Shown here: piece by piece, positions 46,256 to 54,842 of the stretch | Layout: each line of letters opens with the position of its first letter | How positions within the stretch are numbered: position 1 is the first letter of the stretch | Source of the DNA: Kitasatospora aureofaciens | GTDB lineage: Bacteria; Actinomycetota; Actinomycetes; Streptomycetales; Streptomycetaceae | Length of the DNA stretch: 64,000 bases | Direction of reading: 5' to 3' | NCBI RefSeq assembly: GCF_001188955.3 | Contig: NZ_JPRF03000032.1 | Location: 1 to 64,000 of the forward strand | Position numbers and translations under genes: made by a program | Notes under the pieces: generated by a model | The model's input: the letters and a program-made list of their open reading frames with translations, nothing else | The model's database searches: none | What the model was told of the DNA's origin: nothing

Positions 46256-47254
46256 GTGAACGAGACGGCCGGGAGAGCACCCCACGACACCCCGCCGTGC
46301 GTCGCCGTACGCGAGCTGGTCAGGACCTACCGCAGCGGGCGCGGCGCCGCCGCCACCGTGATCCGGGCCAACGACGGGATCAGTCTGACCGTCCGGCAGG
46401 GCGAGATCTTCGGGCTGCTCGGGCCGAACGGCGCCGGGAAGTCCACCCTGGTCCGCCAGCTCACCGGCCTGCTGCGGCCGGACTCCGGCACGGTCGAACT
46501 GCTCGGGCACGACATCGTCCGCCACCCGGAGCGGGCCGCCCGGCTGCTCGGCTACCTCGGGCAGGAATCCACCGCCCTGGACGAGCTGACCGTCGCCCTG
46601 GCCGCCGAGACCACCGGGCGACTGCGCGGGCTCAGCCGGTCCGCGGCCCGGGCCGCCGCGGCGGACGTCCTCACCGAACTCGGGCTGGAGGCGATCGCCG
46701 CGCGGCCGCTCGCCAAGCTCTCCGGCGGACAGCGGCGGCTCGCCTGCTTCGCCGCCGCCCTGGTCGGGGACCGGCCGCTGCTCGTCCTGGACGAACCGAC
46801 CACCGGCATGGACCCGGTGGCCCGGCGGGCCGTCTGGTCGGCCGTCGACCGGCGGCGGGCCGAGCACGGCACGACGGTACTGCTGGTCACCCACAACGTG
46901 ATCGAGGCCGAGACCGTGCTCGACCGGGTCGCCGTGGTGGACGAGGGCCGGGTCATCGCCTGCGACACGCCCGGCGGCCTCAAGGCGCTGGTCGACGGCG
47001 ACGTCCGGCTGGACCTGGTGTGGCGGGACGAGGCGCCGATCGGCGTGCCCGCCGTCGCCGAGCTGGCCGACCGGGCCGAGCGCACCGGGCGCCGCTGGAC
47101 CGTCCGCACCACCCCGGAGCAGGCCCGCGAACTGGTCGCCGCCGTCACCACCGGCCCGGCCTTCGCCGCCCTCGACGACTTCACCCTCGCCACCCCGAGC
47201 CTTGAGGACGCCTACCTCAAGCTGGGCGGCCGCCACGGAGGACTGGCCAAGTGA
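46256..47254 (+). CDS. ABC exporter ATP-binding protein
   Basis: A 332-aa ABC ATPase of the ABC-2 exporter type: Walker A GPNGAGKST, signature LSGGQRRLA, LLVLDEPTTGMDP and a C-terminal extension of about 80 residues. GTG 46256 is about 8 nt after a TAAAGT box, so a leaderless transcript is plausible; the frame is open upstream from 46202. It overlaps the permease start by 4 nt (GTGA). The pattern resembles daunorubicin-resistance-type (DrrA) exporters, but substrate is unknown. Confidence 0.88.
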   Translation: MNETAGRAPHDTPPCVAVRELVRTYRSGRGAAATVIRANDGISLTVRQGEIFGLLGPNGAGKSTLVRQLTGLLRPDSGTVELLGHDIVRHPERAARLLGYLGQESTALDELTVALAAETTGRLRGLSRSAARAAAADVLTELGLEAIAARPLAKLSGGQRRLACFAAALVGDRPLLVLDEPTTGMDPVARRAVWSAVDRRRAEHGTTVLLVTHNVIEAETVLDRVAVVDEGRVIACDTPGGLKALVDGDVRLDLVWRDEAPIGVPAVAELADRAERTGRRWTVRTTPEQARELVAAVTTGPAFAALDDFTLATPSLEDAYLKLGGRHGGLAK

Positions 47255-48060
47255 CGCTGCTCTCTGTGCCCCCGCAGGCCCGCCGGTCCGCCGTCTCCCC
47301 GGCGCCGCTCGCCCCCGCGGCGCGGCTGCTGCCCGCGCTCGCCGCCGTGTACCGGGCGCAGCTCGCCCGTGCCAAGGTGGCGCGCATCCCGCTGCTGTTC
47401 GTGGCGACCTTCCAGTCCGTCGGCATCCTGGTCATGATGCGGGGCGTCGTGGACGCCGGGCAGACCTCGGCCGCGCGGTCCGTGGTCGCCGGGTCCAGCG
47501 TGCTGGTGGTGGCCTTCGTCGCACTGAACCTGCTGGCGCAGTACTTCGGGAAGCTGCGGGCCACCGGGGGCCTCGACCACTACGCGACCCTGCCGGTGCC
47601 CGCCGCCTCGGTCGTGCTCGGCGCGGCCGCCGCGTACGCCTCCTTCACCCTGCCCGGGACGCTCGTCACGGCCGGCATCGGCGCGGTGATGTTCGGGCTG
47701 CCGCTCGGCCAGCTGTGGGTGCTGCTCGCCGTCGTACCGCTGGCCGGGGCCGCGCTGTCCGGGCTCGGCGCCGCCTGCGGGCTGCTGGCGCCGCGGCAGG
47801 AGATCGCGACCATGCTCGGGCAGCTCGGCATGTCGGCGGCCCTGCTGCTCGGCGTCCTGCCCGTCGACCACCTGCCGCAGCCGGTGGTGTGGCTGCGCGA
47901 CCTGCTGCCCTCGACGTACGGCGTCGAGGCCTTCGCCCGGACCTTCGCGCCGCGCCCGGACTGGGGGATGGTGCTCGCCGACCTCGGGGTCTGCGCGGCG
48001 GTCGGCGTGGCGTCGCTGGCCCTGGCCACCTGGGCCTACCGGCGGGCCGTCGCCCGGTAG
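47251..48060 (+). CDS. ABC-2 type permease (DrrB-like)
   Basis: A 269-aa protein with six predicted membrane segments and the central LGLAACGLLAPRQEIATMLGQ-like loop seen in ABC-2 permeases; the C-terminal DLLPSTYGVEAFARTF is characteristic. It forms the membrane part of the exporter with the upstream ATPase, to which it is translationally coupled. A DrrB-like permease often exports drugs or lipids. Confidence 0.86.
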   Translation: MTLLSVPPQARRSAVSPAPLAPAARLLPALAAVYRAQLARAKVARIPLLFVATFQSVGILVMMRGVVDAGQTSAARSVVAGSSVLVVAFVALNLLAQYFGKLRATGGLDHYATLPVPAASVVLGAAAAYASFTLPGTLVTAGIGAVMFGLPLGQLWVLLAVVPLAGAALSGLGAACGLLAPRQEIATMLGQLGMSAALLLGVLPVDHLPQPVVWLRDLLPSTYGVEAFARTFAPRPDWGMVLADLGVCAAVGVASLALATWAYRRAVAR

Positions 48061-48137
48061 GGCGTGCCCGGGGGCCCGCCCGGCGGCCGCTCGGGTGGGT
48101 GGGCCGTTCGGACGGCCGTCGTGAAACGATGGGGCGC

Positions 48138-48917
48138 GTGACCGTACCGAACACACCTCCGGAACCCGCCCGCGCCGACGCGGCGGCCGAGCCGGGCGCC
48201 GCACCCGACCCGTTCGCACCGCCGCCGGTCTCCGACGGGGAACCGCCCGCCGGCCTGCCGGCCGCCCCGCCCGCCGCGCAGCACCCGCTGCCGGCCGAGC
48301 TGCGGATCGGCTCCGGGGTCGTGCTCGCCTGCCTGCTGCTCGGACTGGTGATGGCCGGGCTGTGGGCCTGGCTCGCGCCCAAGGTGCCGCTGGTCGTGGA
48401 CGGGGACCGGATCCTCTACGTCGACCCCGAGGGCGAACAGCGGGCCGGCGCCGACGCCGTGTTCGTGCTGATCGGGCTGGGCGCGGGCATCCTCACGGCG
48501 CTCGGCGCCTTCCTGCTGACCCGCAAGCGCGGCGGCGGGATCTCGGTCGCGCTGGGGCTGGCGATCGGCGGACTGCTCGGCTCGATCGGCGCCTGGAAGC
48601 TCGGGCGGTGGCTCGGGCCCAGCGACAACCTGATCGCGGAGGCCCGGCGGGTCGGCAACGGCGGGCACTTCGACGCCGGCATCGACCTGGGGGCGCTGGG
48701 AGCGCTGCTGGTGTGGCCGATGGCGGCGATGGTGGTGCTGCTCGCGCTGTCGGCGGCGTTCGGGAAGCGGGAGGAGGACCCGCCGCCGTACTGGGGGGTG
48801 CCGGCGGGGACGTACGGGCCTCCTGCGGAGGGGGCTCCGGCTCCGGGTCTGGATCCCGCTACAGGTCCGGCTCCGGTGGACGTGCGGCCGGGGGCGGAGG
48901 AGCAGGGCAAGAGCTGA
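48138..48917 (+). CDS. DUF2567-like membrane protein
   Basis: A 259-aa actinobacterial membrane protein: proline-rich N-terminus, about four hydrophobic segments (near 57-78, 104-125, 132-152 and 185-208) and a Pro/Gly/Ala-rich C-tail. The core motif RLPADNLVAEARRVGNGG-like segment (here GPSDNLIAEARRVG) is conserved in the family. GTG 48138 or ATG 48129 could start it; an AACGAT box lies about 7 nt before 48138. It is separate from the ABC genes (77-nt gap) and ends in a bidirectional hairpin. Function unknown. Confidence 0.75.
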   Translation: MTVPNTPPEPARADAAAEPGAAPDPFAPPPVSDGEPPAGLPAAPPAAQHPLPAELRIGSGVVLACLLLGLVMAGLWAWLAPKVPLVVDGDRILYVDPEGEQRAGADAVFVLIGLGAGILTALGAFLLTRKRGGGISVALGLAIGGLLGSIGAWKLGRWLGPSDNLIAEARRVGNGGHFDAGIDLGALGALLVWPMAAMVVLLALSAAFGKREEDPPPYWGVPAGTYGPPAEGAPAPGLDPATGPAPVDVRPGAEEQGKS

Positions 48918-48935
48918 GTCGGGCGGTAGCGCGGT

Positions 48936-48982
48936 GGGGCGGAGGGTCGGCGGTCGGGTACAGGCCGCCGACCCTCCGCCCC
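48936..48982. terminator. Bidirectional terminator, DUF2567 / YbaK
   Basis: A perfect 18-bp GC stem (48936-48953 with 48965-48982) and 11-nt loop between converging genes. Confidence 0.75.
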
Positions 48983-49018
48983 TTGTGCTTCCCGGTGCTC
49001 TCCCGTGCCCCCGGCGCG

Positions 49019-49513
49019 TCAGCGGGCGATGGTGGCGGTGCGGGCCCGGGTGAGGGCGATCAGGTCGGCGGGGGTCAGCTCCACCTCCAGGCCGCGGCGG
49101 CCCGCCGAGACGTAGACGGTGGGGTGGGTGAGGGCGCTGGCGTCGATCACGGTCCGTAGCGGACGGCGCTGGCCCAGCGGGGAGATCCCGCCGAGGACGT
49201 AGCCGCTGCTGCGTTCGGCGGCGGCCGGGTCGGCCATGGCGGCCCGCTTGCCGCCGACCGCGGCCGCCAGGGCCTTGAGGTCGAGCTGCCCGGCGACCGG
49301 GACCACGCCGACGGTCAGGGTGCCGTCCACGTCGGCCACCAGGGTCTTGAAGACGCGCTCGGCGGCCACCCCGAGGGCCTCCGCTGCCTCGCCGCCGTAG
49401 GAGGCGGCGGCCGGGTCGTGCTCGTAGGCGTGGACGGTGAAGGGGACGGCGGCGGTCTCCAGGGCGACGGTGGCGGGGGTGCCCTGGCCGCCCTTCTTCG
49501 GCTTCTTGGCCAT
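49019..49513 (-). CDS. ybaK: Cys-tRNA(Pro)/Cys-tRNA(Cys) deacylase YbaK
   Basis: A 164-aa trans-editing protein of the YbaK/EbsC family. Motifs: FTVHAYEHDP, RVFKTLVADVDG (catalytic Lys in FKTLV), VVPVAGQLDLK and YVLGGISPLGQRRPL. It hydrolyses mischarged Cys-tRNA(Pro). ATG 49513. It lies downstream of the Lon-N-domain gene on the same strand and may share an mRNA with it. Confidence 0.9.
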   Translation of the reverse strand: MAKKPKKGGQGTPATVALETAAVPFTVHAYEHDPAAASYGGEAAEALGVAAERVFKTLVADVDGTLTVGVVPVAGQLDLKALAAAVGGKRAAMADPAAAERSSGYVLGGISPLGQRRPLRTVIDASALTHPTVYVSAGRRGLEVELTPADLIALTRARTATIAR

Positions 49514-49579
49514 GCGGCGGTTCCTGGATCGGTCGGGCTTCGGGCTTCGGGCTTCGGTTCCGGGCTTCGGTCCCGGGCT

Positions 49580-50308
49580 TCAGTTGGGGCTGAACGACTG
49601 GCGGGTGAGGTCGACCGCGGGCAACGAGGGCAGCCAGCTGAGGACGGCGCTCTCGCGGCGCAGCAGGTCGAGTTCGGCACGCAGCCGCCGGGCGGTGTCC
49701 GGGCAGGCGAGCAGCTGCTGCTTGACCGGGGTCTCGAACACCGAGGCGGCGGCGACCAGGTAGGAGAGCACCTGGGGGTCGTCGGGGAGCTGCTGGCGGC
49801 CGTGGGTGGTGGCCTCGCGGGCGCCGGCCAGGCGCTTCTGGTAGACCCGGAAGGCCCGCTCGACCTCGGAGGCGAGGGCGCCGGAGCCCTCGCCGGGGCG
49901 TTCCTCGATCGGCTCGATCTCACCGGTCAGGTACGGCCCGCTGACGTCCACCGAGCGCAGCCGGAACCGGGTGGTGCCGGTGACCAGCAGCTCGTACCGG
50001 CCGTCGGGCTGGGGCTGGGCCGAGGAGACGTCGGCGACGCAGCCGACGTGGTAGATCGCCTCCAGCGGGTCCCCGGTGGCGGTGCCGAGGCCGTCGAGCG
50101 GTCCGGCCGGGCCGTCCTCGGGCCGGACCGGTGCGACCTCGCGGCCGTCCTTGATGGCGAGCACGCCGAACCGGCGCGGCTCGTCCTCGGGCTGTTCGAG
50201 CAGGTCGGCGACGAGACGGCGGTAGCGCTCCTCGAAGACGTTCAGGGGCAGCACGAGGCCCGGGTAGAGCACGGTGTTCAGCGGGAAGAGCGGCAGCCGT
50301 TCTGTCAC
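49580..50308 (-). CDS. LON peptidase substrate-binding-domain protein
   Basis: A 242-aa protein that is just a Lon N-domain: LPLFPLNTVLYPGLVLPLNVFEERYR at the start, then GVLAIKDGREV, without ATPase or protease domains. Such stand-alone domains are common in actinobacteria and may recruit substrates to Lon or act as adaptors; the role is not established. GTG 50308 is 7 nt after a TACGCT box on the minus strand, so the mRNA may be leaderless. The 67-nt gap before ybaK suggests cotranscription. Confidence 0.87.
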   Translation of the reverse strand: MTERLPLFPLNTVLYPGLVLPLNVFEERYRRLVADLLEQPEDEPRRFGVLAIKDGREVAPVRPEDGPAGPLDGLGTATGDPLEAIYHVGCVADVSSAQPQPDGRYELLVTGTTRFRLRSVDVSGPYLTGEIEPIEERPGEGSGALASEVERAFRVYQKRLAGAREATTHGRQQLPDDPQVLSYLVAAASVFETPVKQQLLACPDTARRLRAELDLLRRESAVLSWLPSLPAVDLTRQSFSPN

Positions 50309-50418
50309 GGCCGACAGCGTAGTTCTTCGGGGCCGCACCTTGTCGCCCGGTTGACGTGGTGGACGGCCTCAGCCGCGCTGGAGAGCGGTCCGGTCTCGCC
50401 GCTCGACGGTTGCACGGA

Positions 50419-50446
50419 CCGTGTCCAAGGGGCTCCCTGGACACGG
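50419..50446. repeat. Hairpin A of a three-hairpin array
   Basis: Arms 50419-50431 and 50435-50446, GCT loop, one bulged A. First of three large inverted repeats within 150 nt in the gap between the beta-helix gene and the Lon-N-domain gene. Confidence 0.7.
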
Positions 50447-50455
50447 GCCCGGGTT

Positions 50456-50508
50456 CAGCGGGAGAGCGGCCGGTCTGAGGACTCCTCAGATCGGCCGCTC
50501 TCCCGCTG
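50456..50508. repeat. Hairpin B, 25-bp stem
   Basis: Arms of 25 nt (50456-50480 and 50484-50508) with one G-T wobble and a 3-nt loop (ACT), the longest uninterrupted stem in the window. On the plus strand it is followed by GATCAGCGTTTTA, a T-run, and on the minus strand it lies downstream of the beta-helix gene. Confidence 0.85.
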
Positions 50509-50535
50509 ATCAGCGTTTTAGGGAATCCGATGTGT

Positions 50536-50569
50536 GGGTGGGCCCGTGTGCTTGGGCACGGGCCCACCC
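50536..50569. repeat. Hairpin C of the array
   Basis: Perfect 13-bp stem (50536-50548 with 50557-50569), 8-nt loop. It is the first hairpin met by transcription leaving the beta-helix gene on the minus strand. Confidence 0.75.
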
Positions 50570-50667
50570 GAAGAAGATCTGTTCACCGTGAATGTGGGAA
50601 TTCACTTGGCCCGCAACCGGTGTCCCTGAGAGACCACTCAGCAGATTCGTTTCGACCGAAGTTCTCA

Positions 50668-52245
50668 TCAGCCGCGCTGGAGGAGGCGGGTGGCGCCGGC
50701 GACGACGGTGGAGGCGAGCAGCCAGCCGACCACGACCAGGCCGGCGGCGATCCACTGGCCGGCCCCGCCGGGGTTCCAGGCGCCCTGGTTGAGGTCGATG
50801 ATCGGCAGCAGCTGGTTGAGGGTGTAGAGCACCGCGTTCCAGTGCGGCTTCTCGTCGGGCTTGAGCGGGTCCGGGCGGTGGGTGTCGAACCAGATGCTGC
50901 CGAGCGCCCAGGCCAGCAGGAGCCACAGGCCGGCGCGCCCGGGGCGGTAGCCGTAACCGACGGTGACGTCCTGGACCAGGCCCCAGATCCGGGCGGGCAG
51001 TGGAAGGGTCTCCCGGCGGCGGCGCTGCTTGGCGTAGAGCACCTCGCGGGCGTCGTCGTCGGCGCCGTCACGGCGAAGGGCGGCGGCGAGCTGCTCGTAG
51101 GACTCCGGCTGGAACTCCACCGCGGAGCCCTCCAGCCAGGCGATCCGCTGCTGGACGGTGAACTGTTCGACCGGGCGGAGGTTCTCGTAGACGAAGCCGG
51201 TCAGGCCCAGGTGTTTCCCGAGCGGCCAGGACTCCGGGTGGTCGACCAGGTTGCCGACCCGGGCGCGGGAGAGCGAGACGGTGCCGGTGGGCCGGAAGCC
51301 GCAGGTGAAGCGGAGCTCGGGGGTGTGGATGCGGCGCAGCGAGAGCTCGTCGTCACCCTCCAGGTGGAATTCTCCGGAGATCAGGCAGGCGGCGTCGAAG
51401 CGGGCGTCGGAGAGCCGTACCTGGCCGAAGGCGCGGAAGGGGGTGCTGGTGGAGCCGGGCTGGGGGTTCTCGCCGTAGCCGGAGCCGTAGTAGCTGCGGG
51501 AGCCGGCCCAGCCGTCGTCGGAGGAGCTGGTCAGGTAGAGCGTGTGGCCGACGACGATCCGGACGGCGTTGAGGCAGACCCGGTTCTGCGGGTCGGCGTG
51601 CAGCTGGGCGCCGCGGAGCGAGAAGCGGCCGCCTATTCGGGCGGTGCGGACGCTCAACTCGCCGTGCACCTCGACGCGTTCGGCCTCGAAGTCCTGGTGG
51701 ACGGTCATCCCGTCGGCGGACACCGCGCGGCCGTAGCGGTCGGCGCCGATGTGGGCGAGGTTGAGCAGCAGATCGGTGCCGATCTTGGCGTCGGTGAGCC
51801 GGATGCCCTCGGGGATCCGGCAACGGGCCAGGTGGAGGTCGCCGGTGGTGGAGAGCCGGGAGGCCTCGAGCCGGGGGAACAGGCAGTCGACCATGCGCAC
51901 GGTGGTGGCGGAGGCCTCCGAGAGGAGGATCTTGTGCTCGAAGCGGCAGCCGCGCAGTTCGACGTACCGCTCGATGTGGCCGCCGGCCAGGTTGAGCGAG
52001 CCGGTGATGTTCACCCCGCTCATCCGCAGCGAGGCGACACGCCCGGCGGTGGGCTGCGGGCCGGCCAGCAGCAGGTGGGCGAGCACCTCGGCGCCGACCG
52101 TCCGGCCGGGCCCCCAGGGGGCGTCCCCGAAGGGGTCGTCGATGTCGTCCTGGCCACAGCGACGGTCGAAGACCTCGCCCTCGCGGAAGGCCGCCCAGAG
52201 CGCCCGTTCCGTGTCGGTCCAGCTTTCTGGAGCGCTTTCCGCCAT
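50668..52245 (-). CDS. Beta-helix (pentapeptide-like) membrane protein
   Basis: A 525-aa protein. Residues about 70-340 are a run of short repeats with Leu/Val/Ile-based periodicity (for example LRMSGVNITGSLNLAGG, VELRGCRFEHKILL, LRGAQLHAD), as in right-handed beta-helix or pentapeptide-repeat proteins. Two membrane segments at the C-terminus (about 435-460 and 495-520) anchor it, with a cytoplasmic middle region. No enzyme motif is visible; automated names such as membrane-associated oxidoreductase are not supported by the sequence. Start ATG 52245. Divergent from hisD across 89 nt. Confidence 0.8.
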   Translation of the reverse strand: MAESAPESWTDTERALWAAFREGEVFDRRCGQDDIDDPFGDAPWGPGRTVGAEVLAHLLLAGPQPTAGRVASLRMSGVNITGSLNLAGGHIERYVELRGCRFEHKILLSEASATTVRMVDCLFPRLEASRLSTTGDLHLARCRIPEGIRLTDAKIGTDLLLNLAHIGADRYGRAVSADGMTVHQDFEAERVEVHGELSVRTARIGGRFSLRGAQLHADPQNRVCLNAVRIVVGHTLYLTSSSDDGWAGSRSYYGSGYGENPQPGSTSTPFRAFGQVRLSDARFDAACLISGEFHLEGDDELSLRRIHTPELRFTCGFRPTGTVSLSRARVGNLVDHPESWPLGKHLGLTGFVYENLRPVEQFTVQQRIAWLEGSAVEFQPESYEQLAAALRRDGADDDAREVLYAKQRRRRETLPLPARIWGLVQDVTVGYGYRPGRAGLWLLLAWALGSIWFDTHRPDPLKPDEKPHWNAVLYTLNQLLPIIDLNQGAWNPGGAGQWIAAGLVVVGWLLASTVVAGATRLLQRG

Positions 52246-52321
52246 GTTTTCCCGTCCCCCCGGTCGTCTCGCCTTTCGTATCACGGACTGAAATGTGCGA
52301 CCACCCGTTCCGGCCACTCCT

Positions 52322-52327
52322 TACACT
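52322..52327 (+). promoter_or_regulatory. Leaderless promoter -10 box of the his operon
   Basis: TACACT lies exactly 7 nt before the hisD GTG (52335), with no ribosome-binding site between. The -35 region is not clear, but the geometry is that of a leaderless promoter. Confidence 0.5.
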
Positions 52328-52334
52328 GGGTGGC

Positions 52335-53642
52335 GTGATCTCTCGAATCGACCTCCGCGGCTCGCTCGACGACCCGCGTGACCTGCTGCCCCGTGCCGAG
52401 TTCGACGTGGCGGCCGCCCTGGAGAAGGTGCGGCCGATCGCCGAGGACGTACGCCATCGCGGGGTCGCGGCGCTGATCGAGATCACCGAGCGCTTCGACG
52501 GCGTCCGGCTGGAGTCCACCCGCGTCCCGGCCGAGCAGCTGACCGCCGCCCTGGAGACGCTGGACCCGCGGGTGCGGGCCGCGCTGGAGGAGTCGATCCG
52601 CCGGGCCCGGGCCGTGCACGCCGACCAGCGCCGCACCGGGCACACCACCCAGGTGGTGCCGGGCGGCACGGTCACCCAGCGCTGGGTGCCGGTCGAGCGG
52701 GTCGGCCTGTACGTGCCGGGCGGCCTGGCGGTCTACCCGTCCTCCGTGGTGATGAACGTGGTGCCGGCCCAGGAGGCGGGCGTCAAGGGCATCGCGGTCA
52801 CCTCCCCGCCGCAGAAGGAGTTCGGCGGCCGGGTCCACCCGACGATCCTGGCGGCCTGCGCCCTGCTCGGCGTGGACGAGGTCTACTCCGTCGGCGGCGC
52901 CCAGGCGGTGGCGATGTTCGCCCTCGGCACCGAGGAGTGCGCGCCGGTCAACATGGTCACCGGCCCCGGCAACATCTACGTGGCCGCCGCCAAGCGGCTG
53001 TTCGCCGGCCGGATCGGCATCGACTCCGAGGCCGGCCCGACCGAGATCGCCGTCCTCGCCGACGACAGCGCGCTGCCCAGCGACGTCGCCGCCGACCTGA
53101 TCAGCCAGGCCGAGCATGGCCCGACCTCCGGCTCGGTGCTGGTCACCGACTCCCCGGAGCTGGCCGACGCGGTCGAGGCCGAGCTGGCCGTGCAGGTCGC
53201 GCGGACCAAGCACACCGAGCGGGTCGCCGAGGCGCTGGGCGGCCGGCAGTCCGGCATCATCCTGGTCGACGACCTGACCCAGGGCCTCGCCGTGGTCAAC
53301 GCGTACGCGGCCGAGCACCTGGAGATCCAGACCCGCGACCCGCACGCGGTGGCGGCCCGGGTCGTCAACGCCGGCGCGATCTTCATCGGCCGCTGGACCC
53401 CGGTCTCGCTGGGCGACTACGCGGCCGGCTCCAACCACGTGCTGCCGACCGGCGGCTGCGCCTGCCACTCCTCCGGGCTGTCGGTGCAGACCTTCCTGCG
53501 CGGCGTCCAGGTCGTCGAGTACGACCGGGACGCCCTGGCGGAGGTCGCCGCGCACGTGGTCACCCTGGCCGACGCCGAGGACCTCCCCGGACACGGGGAC
53601 GCCATCAAGGCGCGCTTCGACTGGACGGTTCCCGGCTCGTGA
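52335..53642 (+). CDS. hisD: Histidinol dehydrogenase HisD
   Basis: Zinc enzyme for the last two oxidations of histidine synthesis. The 435-aa product has the family segments YVPGGLAVYPSSVVMN, VTGPGNIYVAAAKR, IDSEAGPTEIAVLAD, ISQAEHGPTSG and FIGRWTPVSLGDYAAGSNHVLPTGG. GTG 52335 (ISRIDLRGSL) follows a TACACT box; the upstream in-frame ATG 52293 would extend through it. The stop overlaps hisC (GTGA). First gene of the operon, which has hisG and hisE elsewhere. Confidence 0.96.
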   Translation: MISRIDLRGSLDDPRDLLPRAEFDVAAALEKVRPIAEDVRHRGVAALIEITERFDGVRLESTRVPAEQLTAALETLDPRVRAALEESIRRARAVHADQRRTGHTTQVVPGGTVTQRWVPVERVGLYVPGGLAVYPSSVVMNVVPAQEAGVKGIAVTSPPQKEFGGRVHPTILAACALLGVDEVYSVGGAQAVAMFALGTEECAPVNMVTGPGNIYVAAAKRLFAGRIGIDSEAGPTEIAVLADDSALPSDVAADLISQAEHGPTSGSVLVTDSPELADAVEAELAVQVARTKHTERVAEALGGRQSGIILVDDLTQGLAVVNAYAAEHLEIQTRDPHAVAARVVNAGAIFIGRWTPVSLGDYAAGSNHVLPTGGCACHSSGLSVQTFLRGVQVVEYDRDALAEVAAHVVTLADAEDLPGHGDAIKARFDWTVPGS

Positions 53643-54835
53643 CCATTCGTACGACTCGCATCGACGACCTGCCCATCCGGGACGAGCTGCGCGGCCAGTC
53701 CCCGTACGGCGCGCCGCAGTTGGACGTCCCCGTCCAGCTGAACACCAACGAGAACCCGTACCCGCTGCCCGAGGAGCTGGTCGCCCGGATCGCCGAGCGC
53801 GTCGCCGAGGCCGCCCGCGGCCTCAACCGCTACCCCGACCGGGACGCGGTCGAGCTGCGCGAAGGCCTCGCCGCCTACCTGACCCGCACCACCGGCTTCC
53901 CGGTCGCGCGCGAGCAGGTGTGGGCCGCCAACGGCTCCAACGAAGTCCTCCAGCAGCTGCTGCAGACCTTCGGCGGCCCCGGCCGCAGCGCCCTCGGCTT
54001 CGAGCCCTCGTACTCGATGCACGCGCTGATCTCCCGGGGCACCGGCACCGCCTGGATCTCCGGCCCGCGCCACGACGACTTCACCATCGACGTCGACGCG
54101 GCGCTCGCCGCCATCGCCGAGCACCGGCCGAACGTGGTCTTCATCTGCTCGCCGAACAACCCGACCGGGACGGCGGTGTCCGCCGACACCGTGCTGCGGC
54201 TGTACGAGGCCGCGCAGGCCGCCCGGCCCAGCCTGGTGGTGGTGGACGAGGCGTACGTCGAGTTCTCGCACCGCGCCTCCCTGCTGCCGCTGGTCGAGGG
54301 CCGCCCCAACCTGGTCGTCAGCCGCACCATGTCCAAGGCCTTCGGCGCCGCCGGCCTGCGCCTGGGCTACCTGGCCGCCGACCCGGCCGTCGTCGACGCC
54401 GTCCAGCTGGTGCGCCTGCCGTACCACCTGTCGGCCGTCACCCAGGCCACCGCGCTGGCCTGCCTGGAGCACACCGACACCCTGCTCGGGTACGTCGGCC
54501 GACTCAAGCAGGAGCGCGACCGGCTGGTGGACGCGCTGCGCGCGATGGGCCTGGAGGTGACCGACTCGGACGCCAACTTCGTCCAGTTCGGCCGCTTCGC
54601 CGACACCCACGCCGTCTGGCAGGCCATCCTCGACCAGGGTGTCCTGGTCCGTGACAACGGCGTCCCCGGGTGGCTGCGCGTCACCGCCGGCACGCCCGCC
54701 GAGAACGACGCCTTCCTGGACGCCGTCCGAACCGCCCTCCCTCCCTCCTTGCCCGCCATCGGACAGGAGGGGCCCAGGCCCACCCCCACCCTTGATCGAG
54801 CTCGCTCCGCGCGCGCTGCCAGTCAGGAGCTGTAA
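53639..54835 (+). CDS. hisC: Histidinol-phosphate aminotransferase HisC
   Basis: PLP-dependent aminotransferase. The 398-aa product shows the substrate loop LNTNENPYPLP, the cofactor-binding NNPTGTAVS and the Schiff-base lysine in SRTMSKAFGAAGLRLGY. GTG 53639 overlaps the hisD stop. The core ends near AVRTAL; a Pro/Arg/Ala-rich tail of about 32 residues follows and runs to the hisB ribosome-binding region. It is weakly conserved in appearance and may be a frame extension past an ancestral stop. Role in the operon unaffected. Confidence 0.94.
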   Translation: MTIRTTRIDDLPIRDELRGQSPYGAPQLDVPVQLNTNENPYPLPEELVARIAERVAEAARGLNRYPDRDAVELREGLAAYLTRTTGFPVAREQVWAANGSNEVLQQLLQTFGGPGRSALGFEPSYSMHALISRGTGTAWISGPRHDDFTIDVDAALAAIAEHRPNVVFICSPNNPTGTAVSADTVLRLYEAAQAARPSLVVVDEAYVEFSHRASLLPLVEGRPNLVVSRTMSKAFGAAGLRLGYLAADPAVVDAVQLVRLPYHLSAVTQATALACLEHTDTLLGYVGRLKQERDRLVDALRAMGLEVTDSDANFVQFGRFADTHAVWQAILDQGVLVRDNGVPGWLRVTAGTPAENDAFLDAVRTALPPSLPAIGQEGPRPTPTLDRARSARAASQEL

Positions 54836-54842
54836 CCACCCC

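Noticed and set aside
50530..52338. Long plus-strand open frame (602 aa) over the beta-helix gene
   Set aside because: It is the shadow of the minus-strand beta-helix gene; the composition (repeated VEVHRG-type runs) and codon bias fit the minus frame, and it also crosses hairpin C and the hisD start.
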